A stretch of 64,000 nucleotides of DNA, taken from Rallus limicola. Taxonomy: Eukaryota > Chordata > Aves > Gruiformes > Rallidae. This document shows positions 57,188 through 64,000 of this stretch, piece after piece. Location of the stretch: NCBI GenBank assembly GCA_022605955.1, contig JAKCOZ010000007.1:11103501-11167500 (forward strand), written 5' to 3'. The stretch's first letter is position 1. Every line of letters starts with the position of its first letter. A program made the position numbers and the translations under genes. A model generated the notes under the pieces. The model was given only the letters and a program-made list of their open reading frames with translations, was not told where the DNA came from and searched no databases.

Positions 57188-57358
57188 ATCTCAGAAATAA
57201 TTGTATTTCCTGCTATAAATAAATCAAAGGAGACAGTTGTCATGGGGTACAGATGTTCAGATGAAATAGGCACTGAAGAAGACGGAGATTTAAGAAGATT
57301 TTGGAGTAAGAAACATTTGTGTGGCTGGGAAAGACATCCATACATGCTACAAGATTAA
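57188..57358 (+). CDS. Possible further or terminal exon of the plus-strand gene
   Basis: TATATTTCAG gives an acceptor (AG at 57186-57187) and the frame is open in phase 0 for 56 codons to TAA at 57356-57358. This phase fits the end of the 52992-53142 exon. The stop overlaps AATAAA at 57357-57362, which could serve as a poly(A) signal for a terminal exon. Alternatively TTTTGGA|GTAAGA (GT at 57306-57307) would make an internal exon ending at 57305. Landmarks are SEIIVFPAINKSKETVVMG, CSDEIGTEEDGDLRRFW and LCGWERHPYMLQD. Codon use is AT-rich and only weakly coding-like. A phase match alone has a one-in-three chance. Confidence 0.28.
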   Translation: MSEIIVFPAINKSKETVVMGYRCSDEIGTEEDGDLRRFWSKKHLCGWERHPYMLQD

Positions 57359-60300
57359 TAAATATAAAAGAGAGCAGAAAAAATAATACTGAATTTCTGT
57401 AGATTATTTAGGTGGCTTATTGTTCTCTCCCCTCCCCGTGGATGTCTTTCATTGATCTGTTAAAATTTGCTAAAGCATGTGAGCAGTCCAAGCAAACTGC
57501 TGTGTATCTCACGTGCCTAGTCTGGTGGGGCATGAACCTGGTTAAGGTTTCTAGACATTTTTGTGATAATTAGCATGTGTGCCTTATGGCAGAAGAGTGA
57601 AAAAAGCACCTCTATTATTATTCATACGGTGCCATTTACCAGTAAAAGTTTTTAATTTCTATTTCTGTTTGGAAATGCTGAGATGATTTAAGCTTCCAGA
57701 ATAATCTGCATTGATGGTCTCTGCTAGAATATAAATTGCAGTGTCTATAAACCAATTGTCACTTCATGTCGAGCACTGGAAACTACCAAATGGAAACACT
57801 CTTTATATAGAAATATACTCTTTATATACAACATCCTAAGTGTTCTTTTCCTCCCCCTGCCCAGTTAGCAGTGACCTTTAACTGCCGGTTTCCATTTTCT
57901 CAATCCCCCACCTTTAAAATCTGAAAACTCAGATGTTCTCAGCAGTACCTCTACCAGTGCTTTTGAGTGTATTCTTGCAATTAGTCAAACTCACAGGTTT
58001 GCTTCATCCTGTTGTGAAGAAAGTGTTGGCTAACCAGGTTGTTCTAAGTGGGGAAGGAGAGAAGGGAAGGAAAGATTGGAGGAGTGTTCCCATACCAGGC
58101 ACTTTAGGCCAAGGATGAATGTACAGAAAGGTGTTGAAATTTTGGGAGAAGCTGCAGGCAATGAGTGAGAGTGATGGTCTTGTTGGGCAGCTTCCCATGG
58201 GAGTTGGCAGGATGGTGATATGTGAAAGATGTGGTGGGGTTAATTGTTTAAATGAGCAAGTTCTCAACTATGTTCCCAGTCACCGGCTTTTCTGGCTTGT
58301 GTCTCCTAAAGTATGCAGTAAAGGAGTGGGAAAATAAAAAAGAAATCCAAAGCAAGCTCTTTTTATTATGAGATTATGGCAATTTGGGGTTTTTCAACAT
58401 AATAAGTTGCCCTAAAAATTCAGAGCCTTCAACCCATGCCCCCTCCCCCTTTCCTCCACTGCCTCAGCAATGCAGAAGAATGCAGACTAACATAGCTTCC
58501 TTCTTTGCCAAAGGCCTACCTGTATGCAGAGTTCATAGGGACATGATTGCCAAATATCTGGGATGCACATTTAATCTCTGTTAATTTCCCACAGTAAAAT
58601 GATTTTGTTATACACACTGAAGGGATTTTAGTCTCGTTAAGGGTTGGTGCCAGAGAGTTGTTCACTGGTAGCTTGTCTGGTATTTTCCCCACTAAATGCT
58701 TCCTGAGTCACCTTCCATCTCCCGCTCTCAGGTCTAAGAGTTCTCTATTTATCTTTATAGCAGCAACACTCAAACTGAGTATCACGGACTTCCTGCCAAC
58801 CCCTCTGCTTCTGAGAGGCAGGAGAGAGGGAGGGAAGACCCCTGGAGTGTGCCTGTGGAGGAGGCGGGGATGCCAGCATCTTGGGGGCATGGGATGGAGG
58901 GGAAGCTTCAGTGGCAGAGGCCAGGGTGGCCACTGGGGAATGTGACCTCATGGGAGACTGCTGTGATTGCAGGGCTGGATGTATGTGCAGGCAGAGAGCA
59001 GGAGCCCAGAAAACATGTGGCTCCTGCTGTTGCTGAATCCCATCCTGCCAGTTCTCCATGGAGGCCTCTAGTATGGGTTCAGTAGCTCCTGGCAGCCAAG
59101 GGCTCTCTGCATTGCTCATTTGTCCTTTGGCTGGAGCTTGTGGAGCACAACTCCCATCAACAGCTTATCACATGCTCTGCTCTTCTCCCTGGAGCTCTCC
59201 AGTAGCACATGCCTGTTCTCCTTTCCCCTACTTTGTGCACTGCTTAATTTGCGAACTGCTATTTCAGGGCACCCTACGGTTTGCTTGGCTTCTTACCCTA
59301 TGTAAGTGCATCCCTTACCCAAAGAACTAAAAATCTCTTATTTTTAAGACCCGACAATTAAGGCGATTATAAAACAGCTAGAGGGAGAACGAATTTGAGT
59401 TACATCACTGGGACCATGCAATATCTCAGCAAAAACTAGTTCAGCTCAAAATGAAGCGGGTTTACGAGGACGTGTGGCATCGGTGAGCTGGAAGCAACCC
59501 CTGCCTGTAGGTAGTCTGATATTTTCCATTATGAAAAATTCTTGTGACCTTTTATTTGCAAAGCTGTTTCAACTCCATTGTTTGCTATAGACTTTTGATG
59601 TTCAAAGGGGAATGCCCTCAAGGTAGGAAAATGCCTTGTTTTCTTTGGCAGTAGCTACAGCTGGCTCTACCGTGGAAACAGTTGGGGTTGGAAAGGGAGA
59701 AGGGGGAGAGAGATAAGTGGTAGACTTTCCTCATCCAGCCTAAGAGGTTCAAGCCACCGGAGGCAGAAATTTTTCAAGATGAGGCAGAGAGCTGAAATAA
59801 AGCACTTCTCAAACCACCCTCCAGATTAGGGTGTAGACCACACTGGTCCAACTACTTCTGTAGGGATATCACTTGATACTTCCCAAAGGTCTGAAACAGT
59901 AGTTTGTGTGGCACTTACCTATCCCATAGCTGACAGCTTTCCACTCTTACTCAGTAGTGGGACTCAAATGTCCCCACTTAAAATGCTAACGGACTGTTCA
60001 AGGTATAGACCTTGATAATACAAATAGATATTCTTTAGCCATGTGTTGAGAAGCATGAAGTATGGGTCCGAGCAAAACACCAAAAAAAGATGTAACAACA
60101 GATTTCCTATGGTGCCGAATATATATACTAAAAACTGTGTCATCTATTGATTTCAGAGTACTTAACCATACCACCCTCAGATTTCTAAGGCAGGAAGATT
60201 TTTAGTAATTTTATTTATATTTGCCTCATGGATTAAAAAAAACCCCACCCTAGCACACCTTAGAATGTGTGGGTTATATGTGTCTTTGTTCCTTCTAGAT

Positions 60301-63300
60301 CCAGTGTTTTCTCCCAGAGCAGTGCAACATGATTTCTGGATCAGGCTGCTCTTCCCATTTTCTGCTGTTTTGCCAACCATGTATTTCTGTTCTCACAGCA
60401 CAGTCTTGGGGTTTCCACACTAGTTACCTTGCAGTCAGTAGACTGTTTATCCATGGACTTTAAAGTCTTATCATTCTCCCCAGTTCAGTGTTCTACAATA
60501 GCAACAGATGAATATTGCTGAATAGTTGGTATTTGTTTGCAGAATTGATGCAGCATGTAAAGCAAATAGTTGTCCATACAAATAGTACTGGTGCTCGCAG
60601 CTATTTCTCTTGCATACGCAAATAAGGGATTTACACGCTTGTAAGGTCATATTTGGCTTACATAAAGGTTCTTATCTTCTTGCACCCTGTGTAGTGTGGT
60701 ATTCCAAACACTGTGGGCAGCATAAAAAAATGTCAGCACTAGAGACAAATAGTTTTGGCACATGGCCGCTTACAGAGCACGTGGAATAGGGCAGACTGGT
60801 GAGTAGGGTTTTATTCAGTAATTTGTATTTCTTTTGACTGTTTCATATTTAAAGGAGCTTGTTTATTCAGGGTGAACAGAAGTTTTCTCTGAGCAAATAC
60901 ACTGAGCTGGGTTAAGGAGCTAAGGAGCTGCTTCTCTGGAAGGAGCTGAGACATTAAGAACCCCAAAAAGTAGGACTGGAAGAATAAGGAGAGTCAAGGG
61001 ATATTGGACAATGTGGGACCACTTTTTCAGGAGTTCTGCTAGAAGTGAAATGTTGCAGCAGTCACTGACACTTCCCTAAAGGTGAGAGTACTCTGTGCCG
61101 AGGGTAAGGCTTAGGACCAGCACCTCCTATCTGGTCTCTATCGAAAAGCTGTAGATGATTTTCCTGTTCTTGGATCTGATCCAGGAAAATAAATCCCAGA
61201 ATGTGTCAGTTAATCTGAGGGGGAGTGGAAATGGAAGGAGGGGAAGGATAATGTGGGAAAAGAAGAGGAGGAGATGAACTTTTTTTTTTAATTGTGGTTT
61301 GACAGGTGTGCCTGGGATTAACTGATGGGGATTGGGTTAAGTGGTAATTGAGTAACAATTTATTAATCAGATAATCATTAATTCTGACCAGATAATGAGG
61401 GAGGGTATGAGAAACTGTGTGTTTAAACAAGTGTGGTTTTGGTTGGGAGCAACTATCTATTTCTTAGAGGGGCTGGAGGGAGCGAGCTACTGAATATCAC
61501 AGTTTTGCTCTGCTTGTCAAGGAATCATGTGAACCCTGATGGTGGCCATTTTGCACAGTGGATTGACCCGAGATTTGATGTTGTTTCCTTTTTGCCCCTT
61601 CATTTACTCTCTCAGAGGTTGCGTGCACCTTTGTTGCTCATGTCTGTGGGCTGCTGGGATTTCCCCACTTTAAAGACAGATCTCTCCATGTTGGTCTCTT
61701 AAGTTGATACAAACCACTGGCCAAATTCTTTACAAGTAACTGAAGAAACCTTCTTTTGGATAAAAGAACATTTTAAAGTTTATATAGGTGTGCTATAAGA
61801 GAAGGGAAAGGAAAGGTGAAATGGTGCCTATGTGAAGATACTTTTATTAAAAAAACCCAAACCAAATCCTTCATCATGTAGGACTTTTTAAAACTCCATT
61901 ACATTGTCAGGGTCTTTTTTTTTTTTTTTTTTCATCTTTCCACTTCTTGTAATGCTACTAACAATTCTTGATATTACTGGTAGAGTGACAAAATACAAGA
62001 ATTGAGGTAATTGCATTAAGGGAACACTAAGCAAAAACAAATCTCTATAATTCACTTTTTCCTGCCATAAAGACTTTACCTTCTTTAAACTAGCATCATA
62101 ATAGTAACATTAAGCTTTTCTGATGGCATTTAAAACTCTCTGGTGAGTATTTTAAGCAGGTTAAGAAAAATTTCAGCTTCCCACTAGTTTGTTGGTAGAT
62201 AAAGTCTTAGGTTGGCTATTTAGAAGAGAGGTTAAGTAAGAAGCTGAAGAAAGATGTTGCTGTTTGAATATTTGAAGTAATGATTCATTTCATGCTTTAA
62301 ATAAATAAGGATTCTTTAACTAGCGTACGTTTATTTAGGTCCAGGTTATCATTTATGAGTTGCTTGGCATTCTGAAAACCATGGAACAAAAGACTCCTTA
62401 TACATGATTTTAAAAGGTGTGGCAATCACACAGGATTATCTGTTTCACCGTGTCATAATACCTTGATGTTTTGTTTAGGGCATTTTACCTTTTTGTTGTT
62501 TCCTAGAAGAAATATAGTAAGCCACATGCCAATTGACTTCTTTTTTTTTCCCAAAAAAATGACTTCATTTTGGCTATATTTTAGATAGATTAGCCGACAG
62601 TTAACTGAGTTCTGAAATCTTCAATAAGCTGAAGAGGAATGCGTCATTTTATCATTCATCAGTAAGAAGCTGCCATTATTGAACCAACTTTTTGAACAAA
62701 ATATGATTAATGTTTGAACTCACGTGACTATACCAGCTAATAAGTGCTCCCAGCTTTCCTGAGAAACAGGCAGCAGTTTGACTGGTGGGACAGAGGGCAG
62801 GTTTAATCCTGGAATAGTAACGTGAAAGCTTCAGCGGTAGTGCAGTTCATCTGCATGCCCAGGAAAGCAGGACATGGCAGCAGCTTGGGAGCGGTTTGGC
62901 ATGGATAATTTTGTAGATACAAGGAAGAAGAGTATGTGATCTAATTTTTTTAATAGTTAAAAAAACCCACGTAAGGTTTAAGGTGCAGCAGGGGTGGGGT
63001 GGGTGCGTTTGAGTTTTCTGTAGAGAAAGTTTGTACCTGACTTTGGTCAGAGGAGGAAGAGATATCCCTGATCCACGTACAGTCAGGCCAGCATGTTCCA
63101 GCTCGTAGAGCTGGAGGAAGGTTCTGCTGTCTGTGCACACTGATCAAAACACATCTGATATATGTTCTTAGGTGTTCCTGCAGATTTCTCAAACGTAATT
63201 TAGACAAATGAGCTGCAGTGCCAAGGCCTAAAGCCAGGAGAAAAACCTGTATTCTGCCTCTCCTTACAACTGTGTGTGTTGTCCTCTCAAGCCTCAGACC

Positions 63301-64000
63301 CGTCTGCAGGACGACTTCTTATTCACCAGGGTGAATAAACCGTGTTTCATATTTGTTTAAAACTCTGAAATCTTCTGCAAGCTGGACATGCTTCATATTT
63401 AGAGAGAAAATATTCAGATGGACTTCATCTTTTCAAGAGCCCTTTGGAATAAGAACATTTAAAACATTGTGTCATAAACTGAATTGCAACAAACAGCTCT
63501 GGAAAGGCTACTGGAGTTCAGTGAGAGGTTTGGGAAGTGACCAGTAGTTATGTATTACATCAGGTGGTGTAATAAGTGTTTTCACTTCCTCTGTAATGCT
63601 CAATCTAAGTGCAAGTGTACATATGACCCAAATAATTGGTATTTTTTTTCATATGATGGAGCAGCCTATTTGGTAGGCATGTTCACAGATGGATAATGCT
63701 GTTCCTATCTGAAAATAAACAGAGTATGAGTTTGTGAAGGATAAGTTTGTGGAGGGGGGTTAGTTTCCCAATAATAAAATCTCTCAGCGTCTGTCAGAAA
63801 GGAACATAGGGACCTTAATCGCCTTGCTGAATTTTGATAGTTAAAGACCACCTTTAGCATCATGTGCAGGGGTTGCTTTTGTTTCTATTTTGCCTGCTAC
63901 CTTTGTGAAAGGAAATATTTAATAATTTTTTCCCATAAATGTTTACCCGTAGCTCTCCCGAATTAAGAATGTCTCACTCTACAGGAATGTGAACTAAAAA
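57359..64000. other. Long stretch without recognised genes
   Basis: About 6.6 kb to the right edge. AT-rich, with an 18-T run at 61915-61932 and smaller homopolymers. A GC-richer interval at 58790-59120 has overlapping open frames on both strands (up to 124 codons on minus) but no splice signals or consistent codon bias. I see no CR1, LTR, tRNA or CpG island. This could be further intron or intergenic DNA. Confidence 0.5.
61915..61932 (+). repeat. 18-T homopolymer
   Basis: Uninterrupted T run following CAGGGTC. There is no upstream retrocopy, so it is a simple tract and not a recognised reverse poly(A) tail. Confidence 0.9.

Noticed and set aside
58708..59119. Overlapping plus- and minus-strand frames up to 124 codons in GC-richer DNA
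   Set aside because: Open on both strands at once, proline/serine- and glycine-rich, no splice sites or start context: composition effect.

Overview
This window is nuclear DNA of a bird. The main evidence is its repeats. There are eight CR1 LINE pieces with the usual 5' truncation and the avian 8-bp 3' tail (ATTCTATG type), one much older CR1 relic of the kind also known from turtles and crocodilians, and a degraded solo LTR of the avian ERVL-like family. Alu, L1 and B-type SINEs are absent. The species cannot be fixed from this; a galliform or other non-passerine is my guess. Base composition is AT-rich with low CpG, typical of introns or intergenic DNA of a large avian chromosome. I see no rRNA, tRNA, CRISPR, bacterial operon or intact mobile element.

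Layout. 0-3 kb: CR1 ends and featureless AT-rich DNA. About 2.96-3.26 kb: a compact GC- and CpG-rich promoter-like island with AP-1, GC-box, CRE and three TEAD (M-CAT) sites, the best candidate promoter. 5.8-7.4 kb: two minus-strand CR1 copies side by side. 10.17-10.34 kb: a strongly coding-like exon on the minus strand. 13.47-13.60 kb: a possible plus-strand exon. 17.8-26 kb: two plus-strand CR1 copies, one minus-strand copy, a perfect 35-bp hairpin and a 71-bp three-copy minisatellite. 26-40 kb: mostly empty, with microsatellites, a GC-rich Z-DNA-prone patch, an old CR1 relic and a degraded minus-strand coding-like stretch. 40.8-43.2 kb: two well-supported plus-strand exons whose reading phases join exactly. 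53.0 kb and 57.2 kb: two more open segments that continue the same phase chain. 53.6-53.9 kb: a small CpG-richer patch with a 20-C run. 55.2-55.6 kb: the LTR. The rest is non-coding as far as I can see.

How it fits together. The simplest model is one large-intron plus-strand gene, perhaps starting at or before the 3-kb island, whose internal exons include 40780-40990, 42916-43163 and possibly 52992-53142 and 57188-57305/57358. I could not name its product. The 10.2-kb exon lies on the opposite strand and would belong to a second gene overlapping or next to the first; its product is also unrecognised. The window is overwhelmingly ordinary intron or intergenic sequence. The structural curiosities (perfect hairpin, perfect 30-bp palindrome, tandem duplications) are local mutation or repeat features rather than a new biological system.
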